Source: an uncultured Ruminococcus sp.
Lineage (GTDB): Bacteria > Bacillota > Clostridia > Oscillospirales > Ruminococcaceae
Direction of reading: 5' to 3'
DNA: 64,000 nt
NCBI GenBank assembly: GCA_910579955.1
Contig: CAJTWE010000009.1
Coordinates: 1-64,000, forward strand
Shown here: piece after piece, positions 50,411-59,126 of the stretch
Layout: each line of letters starts with the position of its first letter
Position numbering within the stretch: the stretch's first letter is position 1
Position numbers and translations under genes: made by a program
The notes under the pieces: model-generated
The model's input: the letters and a program-made list of their open reading frames with translations, nothing else
Databases searched by the model: none
Told to the model about the DNA's origin: nothing

Positions 50411-51502
50411 ATGAACTTTTTGAAGAAAAATGCATACGGTATTATTCTATGCGCTGCAATTGCAGGGATAGCGACCTTTATTGCTTCTCTTAGTATTGGA
50501 AACTTTTCCTTTGAACTTATTGGCGCACCTGTATTGGCAATTTTAATTGGAATGATAATTTCTTTATCTGCTCCAAAACTTGTTAAAAGCGATGCTTTGG
50601 CAGGGGGTATAAAATTTACGTCAAAGAAAATATTGCAATGGGCTGTAATTATTCTCGGCTTTTCATTAAACTTGAATACTATTGCACAAGTTGGCGCAAA
50701 GAGCTTGCCTGTAATTGTTTTAACAATTTCAGCGTCCCTTATTACAGCCTTTATTCTTATGAAGGTTATGAAAATAAAAAAGAAAACAGCCTGCCTTATT
50801 GGTGTAGGTTCATCTATTTGCGGAGGCTCTGCTATTGCAGCAACAGCTCCTGTAATCGATGCAGAGGACGACGATGTTGCACAGTCAATATCCGTTATAT
50901 TCCTTTTTAATATTCTTGCAGCTCTTATTTTTCCTACACTGGGTTATAATGTCCTGCATTTCGGTTCAGAGGGCTTTGCAATATTTGCAGGTACTGCTGT
51001 AAATGATACATCATCTGTAACAGCGGCAGCGTCTACAGCAGAGGGACTTTATGGAGTAAGCGGTATTCTTTCCGCAGCTGTAACAGTCAAGCTTACCAGA
51101 ACTCTGGCGATTATTCCAATAACTCTTGCGCTTGCGATTTACAGAACCAGAAAGGCAAAAAAACAAGGCGCAGAAGCTTCTTCATTTTCCTTTGGAAAAA
51201 TTTTCCCGTGGTTTATTTTATATTTTATCGCAGCAGCTGTAATAACAACTTTAGTTGGTCTTATGCCTGAAAACGGCTTTACAGTATTTTACAATGATAG
51301 CTTTGTACCTGCAATGAAATGGCTTGCAAAATTCTTTATTGCTATGGCAATGTGTGCTATTGGTCTTAATACAAACGTTGTAAGTCTTATCAAGAAGGGC
51401 GGAAAGCCTATACTTCTTGGATTTTGCTGCTGGGTTGCAGTAACAGGCGTTTCAATTGCCGTTCAGTATGCTACAGGCATTTATTCTACAAATATTCTAT
51501 AA
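50411..51502 (+). CDS. YeiH family membrane protein (UPF0324, putative sulfate exporter)
   Basis: A 363-aa integral membrane protein with about ten spans. Family signatures are ILQWAVIILGFSLNLN, CLIGVGSSICGGSAIAATAP and GTAVNDTSSVTAAAS. YeiH-type proteins are annotated as possible sulfate exporters on thin evidence. GGAGG precedes the ATG. The protein appears complete. Confidence 0.88.
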   Translation: MNFLKKNAYGIILCAAIAGIATFIASLSIGNFSFELIGAPVLAILIGMIISLSAPKLVKSDALAGGIKFTSKKILQWAVIILGFSLNLNTIAQVGAKSLPVIVLTISASLITAFILMKVMKIKKKTACLIGVGSSICGGSAIAATAPVIDAEDDDVAQSISVIFLFNILAALIFPTLGYNVLHFGSEGFAIFAGTAVNDTSSVTAAASTAEGLYGVSGILSAAVTVKLTRTLAIIPITLALAIYRTRKAKKQGAEASSFSFGKIFPWFILYFIAAAVITTLVGLMPENGFTVFYNDSFVPAMKWLAKFFIAMAMCAIGLNTNVVSLIKKGGKPILLGFCCWVAVTGVSIAVQYATGIYSTNIL

Positions 51503-51512
51503 ACAAAAGCTT

Positions 51513-51551
51513 ATCCCCGATGCGTATTACAAAACTGCATTGGGGATTTTT
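51513..51551. terminator. Bidirectional terminator between yeiH-like gene and the radical SAM gene
   Basis: ATCCCCGATGC and GCATTGGGGAT pair over 11 bases with one mismatch-type G-T, and T runs flank the stem. Confidence 0.75.
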
Positions 51552-51562
51552 AGCCTTTATTT

Positions 51563-52630
51563 TTACATTTTGCCAAATCTATTTATAAATCTTTTTTCGT
51601 CTATTTCAAATAATCGTTCTGCTAATTCATCGCTTATTTCAATAAGCATGCGTTCATATGAACATTGAAGAGGAGAGATCTTATTTTCATTTCCAGTTTC
51701 AAGTCTATTCAGACAACCGCATGAATTTGTGCAGCGGTTTCTAAGATCGCATTCCAGACATTCTTTTGGTGTAGATGAACGTTTTGCAAGAGAGATCTGT
51801 TTTGATGTATCAATACCGTTCCAGACATCACCAAGGCAAAAGTTTTCATCGCCTATAAACTGAGTACAGGCATAAATTTTTCCGTCAGTAAAAATCGGCA
51901 TTTGTCTGAATCCAAGATGACATCTTTCAGATGGATTATATCCTGTTATACATTCTCTTATTTTGCTGTCAAACGGACTGAAAAAGAAATGGATGCATTT
52001 TGAAAAGCATTCCTCATAAAACACAGCAATTTTATGAAGCTCTTGTTTTAATATTTCTAAATTCTTATCTGTCCATACAGCACGCTTTCCGTATGCAATG
52101 GTAGCAGTCATTCTTTTGAAACCTAAAGAATAGAGATATTCCACAGATTCTGCATATTGGGATACAGCCTCTGGTGCAAGAGTAAGCATAGCGTAGGAGT
52201 TCGGCATTTCACGCAGCAGGATTTTTGATATATTTTCTAAATCTGCAAATGAATCTCTGCCGTTATTGTATTTACGGCTGATTTTTTGTGATATGCCATC
52301 AAAAGATACTCCTATTACCATACCAGCATTTTTGGCACGCATAATGAATTCTTCATCAAGAAGCGTACCATTGGTAGTGATTTTAGAACTAAATGGTATT
52401 TTGGTTTTGCGTGACATCTCCTCGCAGTAGTTAAGCGCCCATTCAATTTTGCTGCGTTCCAGAAGCGGTTCTCCGCCAAAGAAGCAAAGTCCAGCGCTAC
52501 TTCCCTTAGCAAAAGCAAGATCGCATGCAGCCTTTACCGTATCCATGGACATTGATATGTTTTTCTTTTCTCGTACGCAATATATGCAGTCCATGTTGCA
52601 TTGCTCAGTTAAATGAAGTGTAAAATTCAT
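51563..52630 (-). CDS. Radical SAM/SPASM peptide maturase-like enzyme
   Basis: A 355-aa radical SAM protein. The [4Fe-4S] site is CNMDCIYC (Cys12, 16, 19), followed by CFFGGEPLLE (SAM-binding GGE motif). The C-terminal SPASM region is rich in Cys: SERCHLGF, YACTQF, CLGDVW, CLECDLRNRCTNSCGC and LQCSYE, so two auxiliary clusters are likely. SPASM enzymes of this size modify ribosomal peptides. It starts five bases after the stop of the Thr-rich repeat lipoprotein, its likely substrate. The reaction cannot be told from sequence. Confidence 0.9.
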   Translation of the reverse strand: MNFTLHLTEQCNMDCIYCVREKKNISMSMDTVKAACDLAFAKGSSAGLCFFGGEPLLERSKIEWALNYCEEMSRKTKIPFSSKITTNGTLLDEEFIMRAKNAGMVIGVSFDGISQKISRKYNNGRDSFADLENISKILLREMPNSYAMLTLAPEAVSQYAESVEYLYSLGFKRMTATIAYGKRAVWTDKNLEILKQELHKIAVFYEECFSKCIHFFFSPFDSKIRECITGYNPSERCHLGFRQMPIFTDGKIYACTQFIGDENFCLGDVWNGIDTSKQISLAKRSSTPKECLECDLRNRCTNSCGCLNRLETGNENKISPLQCSYERMLIEISDELAERLFEIDEKRFINRFGKM

Positions 52631-52635
52631 ATTGC

Positions 52636-53202
52636 TTATTCCATGGGAAGTACAGGTTCTCCTGCAAGAGTAACCTCTGTTGTTTCTGTAAATATTGGAG
52701 CAGTACCGGCTGTTGTCAGAATTGTAGTTTGAGTAGTTGTATACATAGGAGCAACGCCTTCAGTTCTCAGTTCTGTTTCTTCTGTTGTAGTTGTAAGTAC
52801 TCCTCCAAGCTCTACTGTTGTAGATTTGGTTGTATTTGTGTTGTCTGTTACAATTACATCCCCTGCAAGCCTAACATTTGTAGTTGAGGTTGTAGTTTTA
52901 GTAGGAGTGGTTTCTGTGTCGTCAATGATAGCAACATCACCAGCAAGATGAGGCTCTGTAGTTGTAGTAGTAGCTACAGTTGTCGTTTCGTCAACTATAA
53001 CAATGCCGCCATCAAGCTGAGGTTCTGTAGTTGTAGTAGCGGTTGTAGTATGTGTCGGTTCTTCTATAGAGCTCTCCTCTCCGGCAAGCTGAAGCGGAGG
53101 GGGTGCTGCGCATCCTGCCAGTGAACTTGCTGCAGTAAGAATAGAGGCGATCTTCACAGCATACTGAGGTTTTTTGTAATTCTTTACGGGTTCAATTTTC
53201 AT
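52636..53202 (-). CDS. Thr-rich repeat lipoprotein, candidate RiPP precursor
   Basis: The ATG at 53202 (MKIEPVKNYKKPQYAVKIAS) has GAAAGG nine bases upstream; the frame is open to 53253. The 188-aa product has a basic start, a hydrophobic stretch and a lipobox LAGC with Cys31, so it may be lipid-anchored. Then follow repeats of Thr runs and a short core: LQLAGEES (38), PQLDGGIVIVD (61), PHLAGDVAIID (84), VRLAGDVIVTD (110), VELGGVL (130) and VTLAGEPVLP (177). The core Gly-Asp/Val-Asp pattern and the radical SAM gene behind it suggest a modified peptide. Cys31 is the only Cys. Confidence 0.75.
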   Translation of the reverse strand: MKIEPVKNYKKPQYAVKIASILTAASSLAGCAAPPPLQLAGEESSIEEPTHTTTATTTTEPQLDGGIVIVDETTTVATTTTTEPHLAGDVAIIDDTETTPTKTTTSTTNVRLAGDVIVTDNTNTTKSTTVELGGVLTTTTEETELRTEGVAPMYTTTQTTILTTAGTAPIFTETTEVTLAGEPVLPME

Positions 53203-53230
53203 AAGTTTCATCCTTTCAATTTTAATATGA

Positions 53231-54520
53231 TTATTTCCATTCCACCTTATCAAATGTAAATTGATCTTTTGGAATAACTATCTGTGCAATAAGTCTTGAT
53301 ATTACGCATTCTGAGGACATAGGCGGATAAACAGCTCCGCAGTGTACATTTAAAGTATTATTCTCAAATCCAGTTATAGATACGTCATACATGACCTGTG
53401 AGCCATAGTTTTGTAAAACAGCGCCCAGCAGCAAAACGTTTTCTTCAAAGAACTTATCTGTATATTTTGCAGAATAGATCTCTGCAATGTCCTTACGTGA
53501 GATATAATCCTCAAGGAAGTCTATCATTTCATTTTTGCTTCTGATAATTGCATTTGAATCGAATCTTTCGTTTATATTTGAAAAGTGTTGATCTATAGAT
53601 ATCAGATAATCTATGCTTTTACGCTTTTCTATTATAGCGGCTTTTATCTCTGCAATATCAAAGCAGTTAATGCGTCCGTCATTGCAAATATCAGCACGTG
53701 CCAGCTCTCCGCTTGAAAGCCTCGATTTACCTGCAATATATTTCTGGAGTATGAGTATATCCTTCATAGTAAGCTCATTGTCACCGTTTATATCGCCTGA
53801 TGGATCTATGGATTCAAATGTAAACTCATTATCCTTAGCATATCTTTCTGCTTCAGTACCTCTATAGCCATATATAGTGAAATCGGGCATCGGCAGCATG
53901 CTTTCAATATCAATGACGCTTCCGTCTTCCTGCTTCACATAAACACGCCCTAAAACATATCCCAAGGCTTTATCTTCTATGGTAGTTACATTTTTTGGTA
54001 TGGTTATCTCATTAAGATTATCACAACCGAAAAATGCTTCTTTTCCTATATAGCTGAGATTTTCGGGTAGTTCTACGATTCTAAGCGGATTGCAGTTGCG
54101 AAATGCACTTTCTCCGATTTTAAAATCTGTATAATTGCTTGTAATAACAAGCTTTTGTGCAGGGCATGGCAAGCAATCACAATATTCATCTATTCCAAAG
54201 GCATAGTTTCCTATAGCACCTACAGGATATCCGTCTATTTCGGGAGGTGTTGTAAGAGTAAGAGGGTAAATAGCCGGGAACTCATACGAAGTAAGATCAT
54301 AGCTGTCTATGCTTGCGTATTTTTCTTCACCATCTGTATTGATGGAATAATGCATTCGGTAATTTCCTGTGATATATGTATTATCATTGCTGCTTTCAGC
54401 TGATGATGTATCAGAAGATTCTCCCTCAGCATATGCTTTGATATTACTTGAAATAGGACTTGAAGCAGAAACAGCCATAAGTATGCACATAAGCATACTA
54501 AAAACTTTTTTATAATTCAT
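53231..54520 (-). CDS. Secreted LRR/dockerin protein with PrcB-like C-terminal domain
   Basis: The ATG at 54520 (MNYKKVFSMLMCILMAVSAS) is behind GAAAGG and follows the upstream stop; a start at 54529 is also open. The 429-aa protein has a signal peptide, BspA-like leucine-rich repeats (IGESAFRNCNPLRIVELPEN, IGKEAFFGCDNLNEITIPKN), a type I dockerin at about 245-305 (GDINGDNELTMKDILILQKY) and a C-terminal domain like PrcB_C (FFEENVLLLGAVLQNYGSQV). It is part of the sigma-factor operon and would dock on the cellulosome. Confidence 0.82.
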   Translation of the reverse strand: MNYKKVFSMLMCILMAVSASSPISSNIKAYAEGESSDTSSAESSNDNTYITGNYRMHYSINTDGEEKYASIDSYDLTSYEFPAIYPLTLTTPPEIDGYPVGAIGNYAFGIDEYCDCLPCPAQKLVITSNYTDFKIGESAFRNCNPLRIVELPENLSYIGKEAFFGCDNLNEITIPKNVTTIEDKALGYVLGRVYVKQEDGSVIDIESMLPMPDFTIYGYRGTEAERYAKDNEFTFESIDPSGDINGDNELTMKDILILQKYIAGKSRLSSGELARADICNDGRINCFDIAEIKAAIIEKRKSIDYLISIDQHFSNINERFDSNAIIRSKNEMIDFLEDYISRKDIAEIYSAKYTDKFFEENVLLLGAVLQNYGSQVMYDVSITGFENNTLNVHCGAVYPPMSSECVISRLIAQIVIPKDQFTFDKVEWK

Positions 54521-54525
54521 AAAAA

Positions 54526-55845
54526 TCATCCTTTCAAATTCTTATATTCATCATCGGTAAAGCGTATATTTCTATTTTTAGCATTGATATATGTGATGGA
54601 GTTTAAGCTCGTTTTCTTTATAAAAATGTCCATTTCATGGCAAAGTGTAAATGCACCGTCTGGCATATCTTTAAATCCATCATTCAAAAAGAAAAGAAAC
54701 TTACGCCCTTTTGATATAATACCTGCGTTTCCGTTATCATTAAAAACAGTACTGTTATTTATCTCTTCATCTGTCATAGTACCAAGTTCTGTTTCAAACC
54801 ATTTGTGGCTGTCCAAAAAATTGTTTAGTGACATATATCCGCCGGGGATATATACCGAGATCTTGTCGCCATATTGCAAATCATCGTTCTTCATAGAATA
54901 ATCCACTGAAATATCTGCTTGAATATATGGAACTCCCAGAGAGCTTGTGTAATAGACATTTTCAACCGTTCCAAAAACTGCATAGACAGAACTTTTCGCT
55001 GAGTTTTTCCAGTCGTAAGTATGATTTAAGAAATCATCTTGAGATAATACATCTGTTATATCAATTATATTATCTGTTTTATTGTATGTAACTGATGGAA
55101 CTACTCGAAAATCTCTTTCCGGAGATGTATCAGAAGAGTTAGAGTCAGAGTGTGTGGTTGTAGTCACATCAGGTTCATAGCCTCCATGCGTAGTAGTTGT
55201 TTGAACCGGTACATTAGATGTGGGGTGTGTTGTTGGTTTTGTTTCCTCGTGTGAGGGTGCTGTTTGTGTGGTTGTTGTTACAGCCGTTTTTTTAGTTGTA
55301 GCAGTAGTAAAAGCTGATGATGCTGTCGTATTTATAGTTGTTGTTATATTGTTTTGTAAATCAGAATTTTCGGTGTCTGTATCTGCGTCATCATAGATGA
55401 TAGGAGAGCCATCGTTATTATTATAAATGGCAGTTGATGACGCAGCAGACAAAGAGGAAATATTTTCATTCGCTTCTGCTAGAGAAACGGATGTTGCAAT
55501 TGATGTGAATTCTGTGTTTATATCATAATTTCTATCATAATTTGTATCATATAGTGTTTCTTCGCAGTTGTTTTCACTATCACAATTGTCAGAATAATCA
55601 GTTGACACGTCTTTTGATACAAATTCATTTTTTACGTTGCTGTTATTTATAAATCCCGTGAAAATAATTGCAGCAATAGCTGCTGTAACGGGAACAGCAG
55701 AATATCTCAGTGCTTTGATATAAAAAGGAACAGGTTTCTTTTGCTTTTGTGTTTCATTATGTAAGCTTTGAAAAAATTTTTCTTTTTGCATTGGCTTTTT
55801 AAATCCATATGCATCTTCCAGAGCTTTTTTAAAATCCTGTTTCAT
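54526..55845 (-). CDS. Membrane protein in anti-sigma factor position
   Basis: A 439-aa protein: a cytoplasmic N-terminus of about 45 residues (MKQDFKKALEDAYGFKKPMQ), one membrane span (about 47-66), a long Asn/Asp/Thr-rich linker with TTTT blocks (about 165-240) and an extracellular globular domain (about 250-439; VYAVFGTVENVYYTSSLGVP). It starts in a four-base overlap with the sigma gene. This layout matches membrane anti-sigma factors such as RsgI, which sense outside signals; the sigma-binding region is not recognisable by motif. The role is inferred from position. Confidence 0.72.
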   Translation of the reverse strand: MKQDFKKALEDAYGFKKPMQKEKFFQSLHNETQKQKKPVPFYIKALRYSAVPVTAAIAAIIFTGFINNSNVKNEFVSKDVSTDYSDNCDSENNCEETLYDTNYDRNYDINTEFTSIATSVSLAEANENISSLSAASSTAIYNNNDGSPIIYDDADTDTENSDLQNNITTTINTTASSAFTTATTKKTAVTTTTQTAPSHEETKPTTHPTSNVPVQTTTTHGGYEPDVTTTTHSDSNSSDTSPERDFRVVPSVTYNKTDNIIDITDVLSQDDFLNHTYDWKNSAKSSVYAVFGTVENVYYTSSLGVPYIQADISVDYSMKNDDLQYGDKISVYIPGGYMSLNNFLDSHKWFETELGTMTDEEINNSTVFNDNGNAGIISKGRKFLFFLNDGFKDMPDGAFTLCHEMDIFIKKTSLNSITYINAKNRNIRFTDDEYKNLKG

Positions 55846-56303
55846 ACCCTGTCCTCCTTTTCAAAAGAAATTCTCAGCTGTAACAGAATTTTTTTAAGTC
55901 GTCGGCTAAGTGCAAATCTTGACATATTATAAAGCTCGCACATAACTGATAACGGGACTTCATTTACATATCTTAAAAGTACAAGCTCTCTGTCTATTTC
56001 TGAAAGAGAATCAAGCGCTTCTTTCAAAATGATATGGTCGTCCCAGCTCTTTTCGCTGTCTGTATTATCGGGGAGGTCTTCGGGCAGCGGAAGAGTTTGT
56101 TTTTTTCTGTATTCATCAATGCAGAGGTTTCCGGCTATGGTATAAAGCAGCTTTATTCGCTCTGCTACGCTTTTATAGCCGGGTTTTTCCAGGTATCGAA
56201 GGAAGGTTTCCTGTGTAATATCCTCGGCTTTTTCAGAGTTTTTTATTTTAAGACAGCAATATTTATAAATTTTATCATATTGCTCTTCTAAGTCAGCTGA
56301 CAC
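55842..56303 (-). CDS. ECF-type RNA polymerase sigma factor
   Basis: The GTG at 56303 with GGGAGG seven bases upstream is chosen; a frame to 56411 is open but starts inside the promoter. The 153-aa protein has sigma region 2 (YDKIYKYCCLKIKNSEKAED, then ITQETFLRYLEK) and region 4 (LSEIDRELVLLRYVNEVPLS, then VMCELYNMSRFALSRRLKKI). No region 3 is present. Sigma-70-like small factors of this kind work with the membrane anti-sigma encoded next. First gene of the five-gene operon. Confidence 0.88.
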   Translation of the reverse strand: MSADLEEQYDKIYKYCCLKIKNSEKAEDITQETFLRYLEKPGYKSVAERIKLLYTIAGNLCIDEYRKKQTLPLPEDLPDNTDSEKSWDDHIILKEALDSLSEIDRELVLLRYVNEVPLSVMCELYNMSRFALSRRLKKILLQLRISFEKEDRV

Positions 56304-56368
56304 ATGAAAACCTCCCTTCTGATATTTATAACGTTTTACCATATAAGAATGTGCGGAAAATAATGGTA

Positions 56369-56385
56369 AATATTCTGTGAATATT
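56369..56385. promoter_or_regulatory. Palindromic operator at the sigma operon promoter
   Basis: A perfect inverted repeat AATATTC-N3-GAATATT overlaps the -10 region and likely start point of the promoter at 56383-56411. It is a likely site for a repressor. Confidence 0.55.
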
Positions 56386-56411
56386 ATAACGTATTTTTTT
56401 AGATATGTCAA
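56383..56411 (-). promoter_or_regulatory. Housekeeping-type promoter of the sigma/RiPP operon
   Basis: On the minus strand, perfect TTGACA and TATAAT spaced by 17 bases. A second CGTTATAA box occurs near 56326-56334. The operon can thus be read by the main sigma factor and perhaps by its own. Confidence 0.7.
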
Positions 56412-56508
56412 TACGTATATATAAATCTAATATATAAATCTAATTTTATAAATAAAAAAATCTGCACAAATGAGCCTTAGACTTCATTTGTACAGGTTGA
56501 TAAAAATA

Positions 56509-57432
56509 TTATTCAAAAACGCTTTCAATAAGCTTAGATGCACCGGGTGGAGTGTATCTCCAGCTATTTATATGCTCTTCCTCAGTAAAGTATTTTATAG
56601 GCGGCAGAGGTTCGTCGGGGTCAAATACATCAACAATTACAAGTTTCACTTTCATCTTTTCTGGAATCAGTGCTTTTATGTAAACGCTGGCGCATTTCCC
56701 TGCTTGCAGCTGACCCTGTGGTTCGGCAAGGCCAGCAAGATTTGGAGTTAGTTCAATGAAAACTCCATAATCCTCTACAGAACGTATCATTCCTGCTACT
56801 GTTTCACCTGTAGAAAAAATCGAGGCATTTTCAAGCCATGTTCCAAGAAGCTCTTTATGACTAAGACAGAGTTTACCCATATCAAATCCTGTTACCACAG
56901 CACGTATATGCTGCCCAGTGCGGAATCTGTCGGAAGGATGGCTTATTCTTGAAACTGATATTGCATCAATGGGAATGAGAGAGGGTATACCGCAGCCGGC
57001 GTCTACAAAGCAACCAAACCTTTCCATATGAGTTATGCGTACTGGTATTACATCTCCCGGACGCAGTTTTGAAAGGTAGTTATTCCAGCATTCTTCTTGT
57101 ACCGAGCGTCTTGACAAGATTGCTCTGGGTGAGCCGTTTTCATCCTGTTCAATACGCATCACCCTGAAACATACCGGTTTTCCTGCACGTGCAATAAGCG
57201 CAATATCTCTTGTAGTTCCGTCTTTTATACCACGTGCGCCCTCTTCTCTGGGAATAATTCCTTGCATACAAGGCAGGTCTACTATCAAGTTATGAGAGCT
57301 GTCACAAACTATGGCACGTGCTTCCAGTACTGTACCCTTTCTCATGGCGCATAAAATAGCTTCTGTACTTCTAATGGCAGCTAGGTTTTCAGCTGTGTGG
57401 AGTCTGCTTCCCTCTGGTAAATATTCTGTCAT
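56509..57432 (-). CDS. S1 RNA-binding domain protein
   Basis: The ATG at 57432 (MTEYLPEGSRLHTAENLAAI) has GGAGG five bases upstream; the frame extends to 57486. The 307-aa protein has S1-like OB folds, with KGTVLEARAIVCDSSHNLIV, PVRITHMERFGCFVDAGCGI and GMIRSVEDYGVFIELTPNLA as signatures. Such short S1-like proteins are common in ruminococci, similar to ribosomal protein S1. It probably binds RNA in translation. It follows the 117-aa gene. Confidence 0.85.
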   Translation of the reverse strand: MTEYLPEGSRLHTAENLAAIRSTEAILCAMRKGTVLEARAIVCDSSHNLIVDLPCMQGIIPREEGARGIKDGTTRDIALIARAGKPVCFRVMRIEQDENGSPRAILSRRSVQEECWNNYLSKLRPGDVIPVRITHMERFGCFVDAGCGIPSLIPIDAISVSRISHPSDRFRTGQHIRAVVTGFDMGKLCLSHKELLGTWLENASIFSTGETVAGMIRSVEDYGVFIELTPNLAGLAEPQGQLQAGKCASVYIKALIPEKMKVKLVIVDVFDPDEPLPPIKYFTEEEHINSWRYTPPGASKLIESVFE

Positions 57433-57489
57433 TTTTGACCTCCAAAACATTATTGGTATTTTGTACAGCTTATGCGCCTTGGCCATAAT

Positions 57490-57843
57490 TTATGACGGTA
57501 TAACAGGACTTCCACCCATTTGCAAAAGTATTTGCTCGGCATCGTGGGCGATTATATTTTCACAGGCAAACTCTACAAATGATGTCTGGCGTTTTCTATC
57601 CTCTTCAACGTCCTCAAAATTGTAGTCAGTTTCTACGAGTGCTGTAATATAATTCATTGATGCAATAGCTGTTGGAAGAAGTGTGAAATGTTTTTCATTA
57701 ACCCCATCGTTTATCATAACGCTTTCAGGATTTAAGGGGTAAACGTGTATTCCCTTTATAGACGGTATTTTTTTATTCAGTTCGATAGCGGCTTTCTCAG
57801 CAAAGTCCAGTGTTTCAAATTCTGCTTTTATGTTCCTTTTCAT
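57490..57843 (-). CDS. Hypothetical protein (117 aa)
   Basis: The product begins MKRNIKAEFETLDFAEKAAI and ends MGGSPVIPS. An alpha/beta pattern with KGIHVYPLNPESVM suggests a ferredoxin-like fold that senses or binds something, without Cys pairs. It precedes the S1 gene by 57 bases and may be co-transcribed. AAAGGAAAT precedes the ATG. Confidence 0.6.
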   Translation of the reverse strand: MKRNIKAEFETLDFAEKAAIELNKKIPSIKGIHVYPLNPESVMINDGVNEKHFTLLPTAIASMNYITALVETDYNFEDVEEDRKRQTSFVEFACENIIAHDAEQILLQMGGSPVIPS

Positions 57844-58053
57844 ATCTATAATTTCCTTTCAACTTGTTTTGATATATCATTTGAAAAATGAAATAAAATA
57901 TACTTGCATTTTTTTGAAAAAAATTAATTATAAAAGCTTCATGAATATAGAAGTAGCAATTGCTGATAATTAAAAGGATGTCAAATAGTATGGTGGAAAT
58001 ATAGTCAGATATAAATAAATTGCATAATATTTAAGCAAAGTTTGTCAAATCCC

Positions 58054-58082
58054 TTGAAAATGAGGATAAAATGTGGTACAAT
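58054..58082 (+). promoter_or_regulatory. Promoter of the phoH-mutS2 cluster
   Basis: TTGAAA and TACAAT with a 17-base spacer, about 40 bases before phoH. The rest of the 281-base spacer is AT-rich and shows no other feature. Confidence 0.65.
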
Positions 58083-58124
58083 GTACTAAGCTGAACTATG
58101 TAAGAGAAAGGGTCAAGGGTTTAT

Positions 58125-59126
58125 ATGGCTGAAAGACGAATCACAGTGCGGGATAGCGCACAGATGCAGGAAATATGCGGTAGCTTTGATGAAAATATAA
58201 AAGCTCTTGAAAAATTATACGGAGTATCTGTTGTGTGTCGTGGAGAAGAGATAAAGATAGTTGGAGATGGCGATGCTGCTGATAGTGCAGAAAGTGCATT
58301 GCAGGGAATGCTTCACATGTCAAATACAGGACAGCCTGTAAATGTTCAGACTGTAAGGTATGTGTCTTCTATGGTCGATGACGGAGAAGTGGATGAAATA
58401 GAAGCTCTTACAGAGAACGGTGTTTGCCTTACTGCTACAGGAAAAGTTGTCAGGGCAAAGACAGTCGGACAGAAAAAATATGTTGATGCTATAAAAAAGA
58501 ATACCATTGTATTTGGCATAGGTCCTGCCGGTACGGGCAAGACTTATCTTGCTGTTGCAATGGCGGTAAAAGCGTTCAAGCGTCACGAAGTAAGCAGGAT
58601 AATTCTTACAAGACCTGCGGTTGAAGCAGGTGAGAAGCTGGGATTTCTGCCGGGTGATCTGCAAAATAAGGTAGACCCGTATCTTAGACCTCTTTATGAT
58701 GCGCTTTTTGAAATGCTTGGAGCAGAGACATTCCAAAGAAATATGGAGCGAGGTATTATAGAAGTTGCTCCGTTGGCATATATGAGAGGGCGTACTCTTG
58801 ATAACGCATTTATTATTCTTGATGAGGCTCAGAATACAACGTCAGAGCAGCTGAAAATGTTTCTGACACGTCTGGGCGAACAATCAAAAATGGTTATTAC
58901 AGGCGATGTTACACAGATAGATCTTCCGGACAAGCGTAAATGCGGTCTTTTGGAGGCAATGAAGGTTCTTCGCCGTGTGGATGATATATCTGTACAGGAA
59001 TTTACAAATAAAGATGTTGTTAGACACAAGCTTGTTCAGGATATCATCAAAGCATACGAAAAATATTATAATGGAAATGTAAAAGGAGAAAACAATGCAG
59101 GTAACAAAAGTAAAAGTTTCAGTTAA
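58125..59126 (+). CDS. phoH: PhoH family ATPase
   Basis: A 333-aa PhoH-like protein. An N-terminal KH-like part (about 1-85) precedes the ATPase with GIGPAGTGKTYLAVAMAV at about 130-147, TRPAVEAGEKLGFLPGDLQ, AFIILDEAQNTTSEQLKMFL and MVITGDVTQIDLP. PhoH proteins are RNA-linked ATPases. It starts the cluster with ybeY, which overlaps it by 32 bases. Confidence 0.92.
   Translation: MAERRITVRDSAQMQEICGSFDENIKALEKLYGVSVVCRGEEIKIVGDGDAADSAESALQGMLHMSNTGQPVNVQTVRYVSSMVDDGEVDEIEALTENGVCLTATGKVVRAKTVGQKKYVDAIKKNTIVFGIGPAGTGKTYLAVAMAVKAFKRHEVSRIILTRPAVEAGEKLGFLPGDLQNKVDPYLRPLYDALFEMLGAETFQRNMERGIIEVAPLAYMRGRTLDNAFIILDEAQNTTSEQLKMFLTRLGEQSKMVITGDVTQIDLPDKRKCGLLEAMKVLRRVDDISVQEFTNKDVVRHKLVQDIIKAYEKYYNGNVKGENNAGNKSKSFS

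Noticed and set aside
52640..53100. CRISPR-like repeats in the Thr-rich gene
   Set aside because: The DNA repeats are imperfect, codon-periodic and encode Thr runs in an open frame; there is no constant repeat/spacer length and no cas gene.
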